64,000 bases of DNA from Burkholderiaceae bacterium (GTDB lineage: Bacteria; Pseudomonadota; Gammaproteobacteria; Burkholderiales; Burkholderiaceae_C), in contig JACKLJ010000006.1 of NCBI GenBank assembly GCA_024235955.1, forward strand, positions 1-64,000, given 5' to 3'. Shown here one piece after another: positions 1 through 9,275 of the stretch. Numbering within the stretch: position 1 is the first letter of the stretch; each line of letters starts with the position of its first letter. The position numbers were made by a program, and so were the translations under genes. The notes under the pieces are model-generated. The model did no database searches. It saw only the letters and a program-made list of their open reading frames with translations, and was not told where the DNA came from.

Positions 1-37
1 AGCGTTTCCAAGGGGCACAAAGCTGGGCGATGCGACG

Positions 38-80
38 ACGCTTCGCTCAAGGCTTCGACAAGCTCAGCCTGAACGGTGAA
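38..80. repeat. Widespread TTCGACAAGCTCAG-type intergenic repeat
   Basis: Contains GGCTTCGACAAGCTCAG followed by CCTGAACGG, a short imperfect-palindrome sequence known to be scattered between genes in many proteobacterial genomes. It lies downstream of glnD in a stretch (1-192) that holds no gene. Recognised from memory of the motif; no function is assigned. Confidence 0.6.
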
Positions 81-100
81 CGCGGGTCAGCCGGATGAAC

Positions 101-170
101 AAATTCTGAAAAAAATCAGCCCGCAGCCCAAGCACAGCGGGCGCAGCCAGCTATCGTTGAAATAGCAATT
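101..170 (-). repeat. Dispersed ~65-bp stem-loop repeat, copy 1
   Basis: Read on the minus strand it gives ATTGCTATTTCAACG, then ATAGCTGGCTGCGCCCGC, 8 variable bases, GGGCTGCGGGC and a T-rich tail ending TCAGAA. It matches the consensus seen about 20 times in the window: TTGCTAT, spacer, ATAGCTGCCTGCGCCCGC, 8 bases, GGGCTGCAGGCC, ATTTT, TGAA. It lies 22 bp beyond the glnD stop codon. Confidence 0.85.
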
Positions 171-192
171 CAGGCGCCGCACCTTGCGGCGC

Positions 193-2862
193 CTACTGCA
201 CTTCCAGCCCTTCCAGCAACTCGCGCTCGATGGCGATCTGGGTTTTCTGGTGCTGCAGCTGCACGCCCTGGAGCAGGAAGGTGTCTTCCACCCGCTCGCC
301 CAGGGTGGAGATCTTGGCCAGCTCCACGCTGATCTGGTGCTCGGCCAGCACGCGGGCGATGCCGTAGAGCAGGCCCGCGCGGTCGCTGGCCGACACGCTC
401 AGCAGCCAGTGCTGGGCTTTTTCGTCCGGGCGCAGGTCCACGCGCGGCGTGATCGGGAAGCTGCGCACCCGCCGCGACACCCGGCCAAGGCGCGGCGCCG
501 GCAGCGCGGCGTCGCTGGCCAGCGCCTCGGGCAGGCCGGCTTCCACCAGGCCGATCAGCTCGCGGTAGTGCTCCGGGATCATTTCGGTGACGATCTGGAA
601 GGTGTCCAGCGCGTAGCCGTTGCGCGTGGTGTGCACCCGCGCGTCCAGGATCGAGAAGCCCGCGCGGTCGAAATAACCGCAGATGCGGGCGAACAGATCC
701 GGCCGGTCGGCTGTGTAGCACATCACCTGCAGGCCTTCGCCCACCGGCGAGATGCGCGCGCGCACCACGGTGAGCGGCTCGTTCGCGGCCGCGGCGCCGG
801 TCTGGGCGCGCTGCCACAGCACGCGCGAGAGCTGACGCGCGTGCCAGGCCAGTTCGTCGGCGTCGTGGCGCATGAAGTAGCCGACGTCCAGTGTGTTCCA
901 GAGCGCCTGCTGCGCGTCCTTGGGCATGGCGTGCAGGGCGATCTCTTCCAGCGCGGCACGCTTGCGCTCTTCGACCAGCGCGCCGGCGCTGGGCGCGCGG
1001 CCGCCCAGCGCGTGCAGGGTGTGCTTGTACAGGTCTTCCAGCAGCTTGCCCTTCCAGGCGTTCCAGACCTTGGGGCTGGTGCCGCGGATGTCGGCCACGG
1101 TGAGCAGGTACAGCGCCGTCAGGCGGTGCTCGTTGCCCAGGTGGCGGGCGAATTTGGTGATGACCTCCGGATCGGCCAGGTCTTCCTTCTGGGCCACGTG
1201 GCTCATGGTCAGGTGCTCGCGCACCAGGAACTCGATCAGCGCGGCGTCCTGCCGGGCGATCTTGTGCTGCGTGCAGAAGCGCCGCACCTCCTGCGCGCCG
1301 AGTTCGGAATGGTCTCCGCCGCGGCCCTTGGCGATGTCGTGGAACAGCGCCGCCACGTAGAGCACCCAGGGCTTGTCCCAGCCGGCGGCCAGCTGCGAGC
1401 AGAACGGGTATTCGTGCGCGTGCTCGGGGATGAAGAAGCGCCGCACGTTGCGCAGCACCATCAGGATGTGCTGGTCCACCGTGTAGACGTGGAACAGGTC
1501 GTGCTGCATCTGGCCGACGATGCGCCGGAACGGCCACAGGTAGCGCCCCAGCACCGAGGTCTGGTTCATCAGCCGGAAGGCGTGCGTGATGCCGGCCGGC
1601 TGCTTGAGGATCTTCATGAACATGGCGCGGTTGGCCGGGTCGGCCCGGTACTCGCTGTCCATGAGCGAGCGCGCGTTGTAGAGCGCGCGCAGCGTGCGGG
1701 CCGAGAGCTGCTTGACGCCCAGCTCCTGCTCATACACCAGGAAGGTGCGCAGGATGGCGTGCGGGTTCTTCTGGTAGGTGTCGTCGCTGGCCACTTCCAG
1801 CAGGCCGCCCTTGTCGAGGAACTCGTCGTCGATGCGGCGGGCCGGGCGCATGGGCGCGCGCGCGCTGCGCAGGCGCTCCTCGATCACCTGCATCAGGATC
1901 TGGTTGAGCTGCGACACCGCCTTGGCGCACCAGTAGTACTGGCGCATCAGCTGCTCGCTGGCGCGCTCGGCCAGGCGGCCGTCGTCGGAGAAGGTGTTCC
2001 TGAAGCCGAAGGATTCGGCCACGGCGGTCTGCAGGTCGAACACCAGGCGGTCTTCGCGCCGCCTGGCGATCAGGTGCAGCCGGGCACGGATCAGGCTGAG
2101 CAGGCGGTCGTTGCGGGCCAGCTGGCGCGCCTCGCGCGGGGTGGCCAGGCCGCTCTTGCCCAGCTCGCCCCAGCTCTTGCCCAGGCCGGCGGCACGCGCC
2201 ACCCAGAGGATGATCTGCAGGTCGCGCAGGCCACCGGGCGATTCCTTGCAGTTGGGCTCCAGGGCGTAGGGCGTGTCCTCGAACTTGGCGTGGCGCTGGC
2301 GCATCTCGAGCTTCTTGGCAACGAGAAAGTCGAGCGGATCCAGCTGCTCCCTGAAGCGCTTGCTGAACTGCGTGAACAGGGCGCGCGAGCCGGAGATCAG
2401 CCGCGCCTCGACCAGCGAGGTGCAGACGGTGATGTCCTGCGCCGCCGTGGCCAGGCATTCGGACACGGTGCGCACGCTGGAGCCGATCTCCAGGCCCACG
2501 TCCCAGCAGCTGGTGATGAAGGCTTCGAGGTCGGTCTTGCAGGCCAGGTCGCTGTCGCAGTCGGCGCCGTCGGGCAGCAGCACCAGCACGTCGATGTCGG
2601 AGTAGGGGAACAGCTCGCCGCGGCCGAAGCCGCCCACCGCCAGCAGGGCGAAGCGCGGCCTCAGGCCGGCACGCCGCCACAGCGCCATCAGCACCTCGTC
2701 GGTCAGCCGGGCCAGCTGCCCCAGCACGTGATTCATGCCACGCATGCGGTTGCCGCTGTCGCCCAGCTCCGTGAGCAGGGCCTGCTTGCGCTGGCGGTAG
2801 CTGGCGCGCAGGCTGGCCAGATCGTCCAGCGCCGGGGCGGCGAGGGGGGACGTTTGCGTCAT
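193..2862 (-). CDS. glnD: [Protein-PII] uridylyltransferase / uridylyl-removing enzyme
   Basis: Adds UMP to, and removes it from, the PII signal proteins according to glutamine supply, thereby controlling nitrogen assimilation; cytoplasmic. The 889-residue product has the whole family layout: nucleotidyltransferase core GGFGRGELFPYSDID (about residues 77-91, Asp89 and Asp91 as metal ligands), an HD hydrolase domain near residue 508 (FHDIAKGRGGDHSELG), and two C-terminal ACT domains (about 695-760 and 820-885) for glutamine sensing. Length is about that of E. coli GlnD. It begins 7 nt after the map stop codon, so the two are probably one transcript; map-glnD linkage is common in proteobacteria. 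Confidence 0.97.
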   Translation of the reverse strand: MTQTSPLAAPALDDLASLRASYRQRKQALLTELGDSGNRMRGMNHVLGQLARLTDEVLMALWRRAGLRPRFALLAVGGFGRGELFPYSDIDVLVLLPDGADCDSDLACKTDLEAFITSCWDVGLEIGSSVRTVSECLATAAQDITVCTSLVEARLISGSRALFTQFSKRFREQLDPLDFLVAKKLEMRQRHAKFEDTPYALEPNCKESPGGLRDLQIILWVARAAGLGKSWGELGKSGLATPREARQLARNDRLLSLIRARLHLIARRREDRLVFDLQTAVAESFGFRNTFSDDGRLAERASEQLMRQYYWCAKAVSQLNQILMQVIEERLRSARAPMRPARRIDDEFLDKGGLLEVASDDTYQKNPHAILRTFLVYEQELGVKQLSARTLRALYNARSLMDSEYRADPANRAMFMKILKQPAGITHAFRLMNQTSVLGRYLWPFRRIVGQMQHDLFHVYTVDQHILMVLRNVRRFFIPEHAHEYPFCSQLAAGWDKPWVLYVAALFHDIAKGRGGDHSELGAQEVRRFCTQHKIARQDAALIEFLVREHLTMSHVAQKEDLADPEVITKFARHLGNEHRLTALYLLTVADIRGTSPKVWNAWKGKLLEDLYKHTLHALGGRAPSAGALVEERKRAALEEIALHAMPKDAQQALWNTLDVGYFMRHDADELAWHARQLSRVLWQRAQTGAAAANEPLTVVRARISPVGEGLQVMCYTADRPDLFARICGYFDRAGFSILDARVHTTRNGYALDTFQIVTEMIPEHYRELIGLVEAGLPEALASDAALPAPRLGRVSRRVRSFPITPRVDLRPDEKAQHWLLSVSASDRAGLLYGIARVLAEHQISVELAKISTLGERVEDTFLLQGVQLQHQKTQIAIERELLEGLEVQ

Positions 2863-2869
2863 GCGCTGC

Positions 2870-3670
2870 TTACTGGACGAACGCGGGCGGCGGCGGGCTG
2901 CCGGCCGACAGGCTCAGCACCTCGTGGCCGGTGGGCGTGACCAGCACCGTGTGCTCCCACTGCGCGGAGAGGGAGCGGTCCCTGGTGACGATGGTCCAGC
3001 CGTCGGGCATTTCCTTGATGTCGCGCCGGCCCAGGTTGATCATGGGCTCGACGGTGAAGATCATGCCCGGCACCAGCTCCTCGCCCGTGCCCGGCTTGCC
3101 GTAGTGCAGCACCTGCGGCTCCTCGTGGAAGCGCTGGCCGATGCCGTGGCCGCAGAACTCGCGCACCACCGACAGGTTGTGCCCCTCGGCGAACTTCTGG
3201 ATGGCGTGGCCCACGTCGCCCAGGCGCGCGCCGGGCCTGACCTGCTCGATGCCCAGCCACATGGCGTCGTAGGTGAGGGCGCACAGGCGCTTGGCGGCGA
3301 TGGAGACTTCACCAATCTCGAACATGCGGCTGGTGTCGCCGTACCAGCCCTCGGGCGTGATCACCGTCACATCCACGTTCACGATATCGCCCTTCTTGAG
3401 CACCTTGTCGTTCGGGATGCCGTGGCAAATCACGTGGTTGACCGAGGTGCACAGGTGCGCCGGGTAGGGCGGGTAGCCGGGCGGCTGGTAGCCCACGGTG
3501 GCCGAGCGCGTACCCTGCTTGGCCATGTGCTCGGCGGCCAGGCGGTCGATGTCCAGCGTGGTGATGCCGGGCTGGATGTGCGGCGTGATCGCGTCCAGCA
3601 CCTCGGCGGCCAGCCGGCAGGCGGTGCGCATGGCGGCAACGCCGGCGTCGTCTTTGATGGTGATGCTCAT
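2870..3670 (-). CDS. map: Methionine aminopeptidase, type I
   Basis: Removes the initiator methionine from nascent proteins; cytoplasmic metalloenzyme. The 266-residue product shows the five metal ligands of the family: Asp in NVDVTV, Asp in YGDTSR, His in FCGHGIG, Glu in FTVEPM and Glu in AQWEHT. The substrate-binding HVICHGIP segment is also present. Length matches E. coli Map (264) without an N-terminal extension, so it is type Ia. It is the first gene of a likely map-glnD unit and diverges from purL across a 187-bp intergenic region. Confidence 0.97.
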   Translation of the reverse strand: MSITIKDDAGVAAMRTACRLAAEVLDAITPHIQPGITTLDIDRLAAEHMAKQGTRSATVGYQPPGYPPYPAHLCTSVNHVICHGIPNDKVLKKGDIVNVDVTVITPEGWYGDTSRMFEIGEVSIAAKRLCALTYDAMWLGIEQVRPGARLGDVGHAIQKFAEGHNLSVVREFCGHGIGQRFHEEPQVLHYGKPGTGEELVPGMIFTVEPMINLGRRDIKEMPDGWTIVTRDRSLSAQWEHTVLVTPTGHEVLSLSAGSPPPPAFVQ

Positions 3671-3857
3671 TTACAAAATTATCCCATTGCGGGCCGGGCC
3701 TTGCAGCCAGGGCGGGCTTGGCCGGGCTGGCAGGCGAGGGCCGGGTGGGGGGCGGGCGCTCGGTAAAATCGTGCCAGTCGCGCCCGGCCCCAGTCAGCGG
3801 CCGGGCGAATCCCATCTTCCAAGCCTCCCGCACGGCCCGTCTTCCAGGCCCCCGAAC

Positions 3858-6800
3858 GTGACCCAGCACATCCATTTCTTCGAGGGCGGCAATGCCCTGA
3901 GCGAGTTCCGCGTGCGCCAGCTGCTGCCGCGCCTGCAGGCGGTGAACCCGGCGGTGGCCTCCATCAGCGCGCGCTACGTGCACCTGGCCGGGTTCGACAC
4001 CCCGCCCGCCGAGGACGAGCTGCAGCGCCTGGCTGCGCTGCTGACCTATGGCGAGCCGTATGCCGGCCCGGCCGGCGGCCAGGCGGTGATCGTCACCCCG
4101 CGGCTGGGCACGGTGTCGCCCTGGGCCAGCAAGGCCAGCGACATCGCCCGCAATTGCGGTATCGGCGCGCGCGCCGGGGGCGGCACGTCGCTGCACCGGG
4201 TGGAGCGCATGGTGGAGTATCAAATTGGCCTCAAGCCGGCGCTGATCGGGCGCAGGCAGCTATCGAAAGATGAGCTTTCCGTCGTCGCCACGCTGCTACA
4301 TGACCGCATGACCGAGAGCGTGCTGGCTTCGCGGGACGATGCCGCCGCGCTGTTCACCGAGCTGCACCCCGAGCCGCTGGCCCATGTGGACGTGCTGGCC
4401 GGCGGCAAGGCCGCGCTGGAGCGCGCCAATCGCGACTGGGGCCTGGCGCTGGCGCCGGACGAGATCGACTACCTGGTGGAAGCCTTCACCCGGCTGGGCC
4501 GCAACCCGACCGATGTGGAGCTGATGATGTTCGCCCAGGCCAACAGCGAGCACTGCCGTCACAAGATCTTCAACGCCGACTTCACCATCGACGGCATGGC
4601 GCAGGACAAGAGCCTGTTCGGCATGATCCGCCACACCCACCAGCAGCAGCCGCGCCATACGGTGGTGGCCTACAGCGACAACGCCGCCGTGATGGCAGGC
4701 CACGAGGTCGAGGTTTTTCAAGCCAAAATGGCCTCTGGCCAAGGCGTGGCGGGCGCAGCCAGCTATCAGAAAGAGAGTGCCCTGCGCCACGTGCTGATGA
4801 AGGTGGAGACCCACAACCACCCCACGGCCATCAGCCCCTTCCCGGGCGCCAGCACCGGCGCCGGTGGCGAGATCCGCGACGAAGGCGCCACCGGCCGCGG
4901 CTCGCGCCCCAAGGCGGGCCTGACCGGCTTCACCGTCAGCAAGCTCTGGGACGGCCTGGCCGACCAGCCGGGCGGCAAGCCGGAGCACATGGCCAGCCCG
5001 CTGCAGATCATGACCGAGGGGCCGCTGGGCGGCGCCGCCTTCAACAACGAGTTCGGCCGGCCCAACCTGCTGGGCTACTTCCGCGAGTACGAGCTGCTGG
5101 TGGGCGACGACGCGGGCGACGTCGGCGCCGACGGCCCGGTGCAGCGCGGCTACCACAAGCCCATCATGATCGCCGGCGGGGTGGGGCACATCGACGCCGC
5201 GCTCACCCACAAGATCGAGTTCCCGGCCGGCAGCCTGCTGATCCAGCTGGGCGGGCCCGGCATGCGCATCGGCATGGGCGGCGGCGCGGCCAGCTCGCTG
5301 GCCAGCGGCACCAACGCCGCGCACCTGGATTTCGATTCCGTGCAGCGCGGCAACCCCGAGATCCAGCGCCGCGCGCAGGAGGTCATCACCCAGTGCCAGG
5401 CGCTGGGCGTGGCCAACCCCATCCTGGCCATCCACGACGTGGGGGCCGGCGGGCTGTCCAACGCCTTCCCGGAGCTGACCCACGACGCCGGCCGCGGCGC
5501 GCGCTTCGACCTGCGCGGCGTGCCGCTGGAGGAATCCGGCCTGGCGCCCAAGGAAATCTGGTGCAACGAGAGCCAGGAGCGCTACGTGCTGGCCATCGCG
5601 CCCGAATCGCTGCCGCTGTTCGAGCAGCTCTGCACGCGCGAGCGCTGCCCGTTCGCCGTGGTCGGCCAGGCCACCGAGGCGCGGCAGCTGGAGGTGGTCG
5701 ACGCCACCGCGCCCCGCGCCGACCAGCCGGTCGACATGCCCATGGACGTGCTGCTGGGCAAGCCGCCCAAGATGCACCGCAACGTGACCACCGCCCAGCG
5801 CCGCTTCAAGCCGCTGGATCTGGGCGGTGTGACGCTGCAGGACGCCGTCATCAAGGTGCTGGGCCACCCCACCGTGGCCAGCAAGCGCTTTCTGGTGACC
5901 ATTGGCGACCGCACCGTGGGCGGCCTGACGCACCGGGACCAGATGATCGGCCCCTGGCAGGTGCCGGTGGCCGACTGCGCCGTCACCCTGGCCGACTACG
6001 CGGGCTTTGCCGGCGAGGCCATGAGCATGGGCGAGCGCACGCCGCTGGCCGCGCTGGATGCGCCGGCTTCCGGCCGCATGGCGGTGGCCGAGAGCATCAC
6101 CAACCTGCTGGCAGCGCCGATCGAGCTGGAGCGCGTCAAGCTCAGCGCCAACTGGATGGCCGCCTGCGGCGAGCCGGGCGAAGACGCCGCGCTCTACGCC
6201 ACCGTGAAGGCTGTGGGCATGGAGCTGTGCCCGCAGCTGGGGGTGAGCATCCCGGTGGGCAAGGACAGCCTCTCCATGCGCACGCAGTGGCAGGACGCGG
6301 CGGGCGCGCCGCACAAGGTCACCTCGCCGGTGAGCCTGATCGTCAGCGCCTTCGCCTCGGTGGCCGACGTGCGGCCCACGCTCACGCCGCAGCTGGTGGC
6401 GGAGGGGGACACCACGCTGGTGCTGATCGACCTGGGCCACGGCCGCCACCGCCTGGCCGGCAGCGTGCTGGCGCAGGCGCTGGGCCAGAGCGGCTGCCCC
6501 GACATCGACGGCGTGCCCGATCTGGACGACCCGCAGGACCTGAAGCGCCTGGTCGCCGCCATCCACCAGCTGCGTGACGCAGGCCAGCTGCTGGCCTACC
6601 ACGACCGCAGCGACGGCGGCCTGCTGGCCTGCGTGGCCGAGATGGCCTTCGCCGGCCACGTGGGCGTGGCGCTCAACATCGACCTGCTGGTGACCGAGGG
6701 CGACGGCATCAGCGACAGCCGCATGGAAACCGGCGACGCCAAGAACTGGGCCAGCCAGGTGAGCGCGCGGCGCGAGGAGCTCACGCTGAAGGCGCTGTTC

Positions 6801-7970
6801 GCCGAAGAGCTGGGCGTGGTGATCCAGGTGCCCACCGCCGGGCGCGACGCGGTGATGCGCACGCTGCGCGAGCACGGCCTGAGCCGCCACAGCCACTACA
6901 TCGGCAAGACCCGCCCGGCTGATGCCGAGCTGGACCATGGCAAAGGCCGCATCGCGATCTGGCGCGACGCCAGGGAGGTGTTTGCCGCCAGCCTGCACGA
7001 CCTGCAGCAGGTCTGGGACAGCGTGAGCTGGAAGATCGCCCGCGAGCGCGACAACCCCGCCTGCGCCGACGCCGAACACCAGGCCGCCGGCCAGCCGGAT
7101 GATCCGGGCCTGGGCGTGCACCTGTCCGACGATCTGAAGCAAAACATGGCCCTGGCCCAGCAGCAGCGGGCGCAGGCAGCTAGCAAAAACATAGTGATCG
7201 GCGGCGCCCGCCCGCGTGTGGCGATCCTGCGCGAGCAGGGCGTGAACTCGCACGTGGAGATGGCCTACGCCTTCACGGAGGCCGGCTTCGAGGCCTTCGA
7301 CGTGCACATGACCGACCTGCAGACCGGCCGTGCCCGGCTGGCCGATTTCGCCGGCCTGGTGGCCTGCGGCGGCTTCAGCTACGGCGACACGCTGGGTGCG
7401 GGCATCGGCTGGGCGCGCTCCATCACCTTCAACGCGCCGCTGGCCGAGCAGTTCGGCGCCTTCTTCGCGCGCGGCGACACCTTCGGCCTGGGCGTGTGCA
7501 ACGGCTGCCAGATGTTCGCCGAGCTGGCCGACATCATCCCCGGCGCCCAGGCCTGGCCGCGCTTCACCACCAACGTCAGCGAGCGCTTCGAGGCGCGCCT
7601 GTCGCTGGTGGAGGTGGTCGAATCGCCCAGCCTGTTCCTGGCCGGCATGGCGGGCAGCCGGCTGCCCATCGCGGTGGCGCACGGCGAGGGCTTTGCCAAC
7701 TTCTCGGCTCGTGGCGACGCCGCCCGGGCCATCGCCGCCATGCGCTACGTGGACCACCACGGCCAGCCGACCGAACAGTACCCCTTCAACCCCAACGGCA
7801 GCCCCGGCGGCCTGACGGCCGTCACCACCGCCGACGGCCGCTTCACGGCCATGATGCCGCACCCCGAGCGCGTGTTCCGCAACATCCAGTTCAGCTGGAC
7901 CCCGCTGCCGCAGGGCGAGTTGAGCCCCTGGATGCAGATCTGGCGCAACGCGCGCAAGTGGGTGGGGTGA
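3858..7970 (+). CDS. purL: Phosphoribosylformylglycinamidine synthase
   Basis: Fourth step of purine synthesis: converts FGAR, glutamine and ATP to FGAM. Single-chain large form of 1370 residues. Start is taken as GTG 3858 because MTQHIHFFEGGNALSEFR matches the family N-terminus; the frame is open further upstream but that part is not conserved in character. Visible blocks: KVETHNHPTAISP (about residue 315), the AIRS-like core, and a C-terminal glutaminase domain with Cys1214 (GVCNGCQM) and His1335/Glu1337 (PHPERVFR). It is about 75 residues longer than E. coli PurL (1295). Part of the excess comes from three in-frame copies of the dispersed stem-loop repeat (around 4221, 4716 and 7141) that fall at domain edges or loops. 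Confidence 0.97.
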   Translation: MTQHIHFFEGGNALSEFRVRQLLPRLQAVNPAVASISARYVHLAGFDTPPAEDELQRLAALLTYGEPYAGPAGGQAVIVTPRLGTVSPWASKASDIARNCGIGARAGGGTSLHRVERMVEYQIGLKPALIGRRQLSKDELSVVATLLHDRMTESVLASRDDAAALFTELHPEPLAHVDVLAGGKAALERANRDWGLALAPDEIDYLVEAFTRLGRNPTDVELMMFAQANSEHCRHKIFNADFTIDGMAQDKSLFGMIRHTHQQQPRHTVVAYSDNAAVMAGHEVEVFQAKMASGQGVAGAASYQKESALRHVLMKVETHNHPTAISPFPGASTGAGGEIRDEGATGRGSRPKAGLTGFTVSKLWDGLADQPGGKPEHMASPLQIMTEGPLGGAAFNNEFGRPNLLGYFREYELLVGDDAGDVGADGPVQRGYHKPIMIAGGVGHIDAALTHKIEFPAGSLLIQLGGPGMRIGMGGGAASSLASGTNAAHLDFDSVQRGNPEIQRRAQEVITQCQALGVANPILAIHDVGAGGLSNAFPELTHDAGRGARFDLRGVPLEESGLAPKEIWCNESQERYVLAIAPESLPLFEQLCTRERCPFAVVGQATEARQLEVVDATAPRADQPVDMPMDVLLGKPPKMHRNVTTAQRRFKPLDLGGVTLQDAVIKVLGHPTVASKRFLVTIGDRTVGGLTHRDQMIGPWQVPVADCAVTLADYAGFAGEAMSMGERTPLAALDAPASGRMAVAESITNLLAAPIELERVKLSANWMAACGEPGEDAALYATVKAVGMELCPQLGVSIPVGKDSLSMRTQWQDAAGAPHKVTSPVSLIVSAFASVADVRPTLTPQLVAEGDTTLVLIDLGHGRHRLAGSVLAQALGQSGCPDIDGVPDLDDPQDLKRLVAAIHQLRDAGQLLAYHDRSDGGLLACVAEMAFAGHVGVALNIDLLVTEGDGISDSRMETGDAKNWASQVSARREELTLKALFAEELGVVIQVPTAGRDAVMRTLREHGLSRHSHYIGKTRPADAELDHGKGRIAIWRDAREVFAASLHDLQQVWDSVSWKIARERDNPACADAEHQAAGQPDDPGLGVHLSDDLKQNMALAQQQRAQAASKNIVIGGARPRVAILREQGVNSHVEMAYAFTEAGFEAFDVHMTDLQTGRARLADFAGLVACGGFSYGDTLGAGIGWARSITFNAPLAEQFGAFFARGDTFGLGVCNGCQMFAELADIIPGAQAWPRFTTNVSERFEARLSLVEVVESPSLFLAGMAGSRLPIAVAHGEGFANFSARGDAARAIAAMRYVDHHGQPTEQYPFNPNGSPGGLTAVTTADGRFTAMMPHPERVFRNIQFSWTPLPQGELSPWMQIWRNARKWVG
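4221..4276 (-). repeat. Dispersed stem-loop repeat, copy 2 (inside purL)
   Basis: Minus-strand reading gives TCGATAGCTGCCTGCGCCCG, 8 bases, GGCTTGAGGCCAATTTG, a clear match to the repeat consensus. Translated on the plus strand it supplies roughly QIGLKPALIGRRQLSKDEL between VERMVEY and the conserved LLHDRM motif, about 7 residues more than I recall in the E. coli protein at this place. Confidence 0.8.
4716..4775 (-). repeat. Dispersed stem-loop repeat, copy 3 (inside purL)
   Basis: Minus-strand reading gives CTGATAGCTGGCTGCGCCCG, a spacer, GGCCAGAGGCCATTTTGG and CTTGAAA, a near-complete copy including the tail. Encodes FQAKMASGQGVAGAASYQKE just before the conserved MKVETHNHP block. Confidence 0.85.
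7141..7195 (-). repeat. Dispersed stem-loop repeat, copy 4 (inside purL)
   Basis: Minus-strand reading gives TTGCTAGCTGCCTGCGCCCG, spacer, GGGCCAGGGCCATGTTTT. It encodes MALAQQQRAQAASKNIVIGG in the linker immediately before the glutaminase domain (RPRVAILREQGVNSH). Confidence 0.8.
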
Positions 7971-8130
7971 TTCCGGACGGCCGCCGGGGGGGCGCGGCAC
8001 GTCGCCGGAGCGCGCGGCGCGCCCCGCCAACCGCGATGGCTGGCTAAGGGACATCCCGCAGTACCTCGCGCAAGCCCTTTGCTAAAGTCGCCCGATCGTC
8101 TGCACACGCATTGATTTTTGGAGACACGCC

Positions 8131-9159
8131 ATGCGCCGCACCATCCTGAAGACCCTGCTGGCCGCGCCGGCCGCCATCGCGCTGCCGCGCTTCGCGTTCG
8201 CGCAGGCCGCGCCCGAGAAGAGCAAGCTCACCATCGCGGTGGGCGGCAAGAACCTGTTCTATTACCTGCCGCTCACCATTGCCGAGCAGCTGGGCTACTT
8301 CAAGGCCGAGGGGCTGGAGGTGGAGATCCCCGACTTCGCCGGCGGCTCCAAGGCGCTGCAGGCGCTGGTGGGCGGCAGTGCCGACGTGGTGTCGGGCGCC
8401 TACGAGCACACCATCAACATGCAGGCCAAGAACCAGCCGATCGAATCGATCGTGCTGCAAGGGCGGGCGCCGCAGATCGTGCTGGCCGTGTCGACCAAGA
8501 CCATGCCGGGCTACAAGTCGATCGCCGACCTCAAGGGCAAGAAGATCGGCGTCACGGCGCCGGGCTCCTCCACGGCGATGATGGCCAGCTACGTGCTGGC
8601 CAAGGGCGGGCTGAAGCCGAGCGACGTGTCCTTCATCGGCGTAGGCGCGTCCAGCGGCGCCATCACGGCGGTGAAATCCGGGCAGGTGGACGCCATCGCC
8701 AACCTCGACCCGGTGATCACCATGCTGCAGCGCGACAACCTGATCAAGGTGATCTCCGACACCCGCACGCTGAAGGACACCCAGGCCGTCTACGGCGGCC
8801 CCATGCCGGCGGCCGTGCTCTACGTGCACAACAAGTTCGTGCAGGAGAACCCGGCCACCTGCCAAGCTTTGGCCAACGCCATGGTGCACGCGCTGCGCTG
8901 GCTGCAGAAGGCGGGGCCTTCGGAGATCGTCAAGACCGTGCCCGAGTCCTACCTGCTGGGCGACCGCTCGCTCTACCTGGCGGCCTGGGAGAAGGTGCGC
9001 GAGGCCATGTCGCCCGACGGCCTGATGCCCGAGGCCGGCCCGCCCACCGCGCTGCGCGTGCTGCAGACCTTCGAGGAAAGCCTCAAGACCAAGCAGATCG
9101 ACCTGTCCAAGACCTACACCAACGCCTTCGCCAAAAAGGCCGCGGCCAAGTACGCCTGA
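8131..9159 (+). CDS. ABC importer substrate-binding protein, NMT1/SsuA-like
   Basis: Periplasmic solute receptor of the three-gene importer that follows. The 342-residue product opens with a signal peptide (RR pair, then a hydrophobic stretch, cleavage near FAQA) and then the NMT1/SsuA/TauA fold: YYLPLTIAEQLGYFKAEGL, PDFAGGSKALQALVGGSADV and LKGKKIGVTAPGSSTAMMA. Start ATG 8131 is supported by GGAG nine bases upstream. The family binds sulfonates, nitrate, pyrimidine precursors, phthalate and others, and nothing here fixes the ligand. No thiamine or sulfonate genes lie nearby. Confidence 0.85.
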   Translation: MRRTILKTLLAAPAAIALPRFAFAQAAPEKSKLTIAVGGKNLFYYLPLTIAEQLGYFKAEGLEVEIPDFAGGSKALQALVGGSADVVSGAYEHTINMQAKNQPIESIVLQGRAPQIVLAVSTKTMPGYKSIADLKGKKIGVTAPGSSTAMMASYVLAKGGLKPSDVSFIGVGASSGAITAVKSGQVDAIANLDPVITMLQRDNLIKVISDTRTLKDTQAVYGGPMPAAVLYVHNKFVQENPATCQALANAMVHALRWLQKAGPSEIVKTVPESYLLGDRSLYLAAWEKVREAMSPDGLMPEAGPPTALRVLQTFEESLKTKQIDLSKTYTNAFAKKAAAKYA

Positions 9160-9213
9160 GCGGCGCCGGCGCGCACCGCGGGCGGCGGCGCCCGGGTGCC
9201 GCGCAGCGGCTAC

Positions 9214-9275
9214 AATGCTTCAAAACTCATAGCTGCCTGCGCCTGCTGTACCTAGGCTGCAGGCCGATTTCATGG
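9214..9275 (+). repeat. Dispersed stem-loop repeat, copy 5
   Basis: ATGCTTCAAAACTC, ATAGCTGCCTGCGCCTGC, 8 bases, GGCTGCAGGCCGATTT and tail. The copy fills the space before the ABC ATPase gene, and its tail overlaps the first candidate start codon (ATG 9272). A TACAAT hexamer (9210-9215) just upstream could be a -10 box. Confidence 0.85.

Noticed and set aside
184..2940. A 918-codon open frame on the plus strand opposite glnD
   Set aside because: Low-complexity product without motifs, fully antisense to an intact GlnD; a composition shadow.
4296..8054. A 1252-codon open frame on the minus strand opposite purL
   Set aside because: Very high GC makes opposite-strand frames stay open. Its product is rich in His, Ala, Gly and Arg with no domain, while the plus-strand frame is an obvious PurL.
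8041..8130. A thiamine (TPP) riboswitch before the NMT1-type receptor gene
   Set aside because: The 5' region is short and I could not find the conserved CUGAGA and ACCUGA-type elements.
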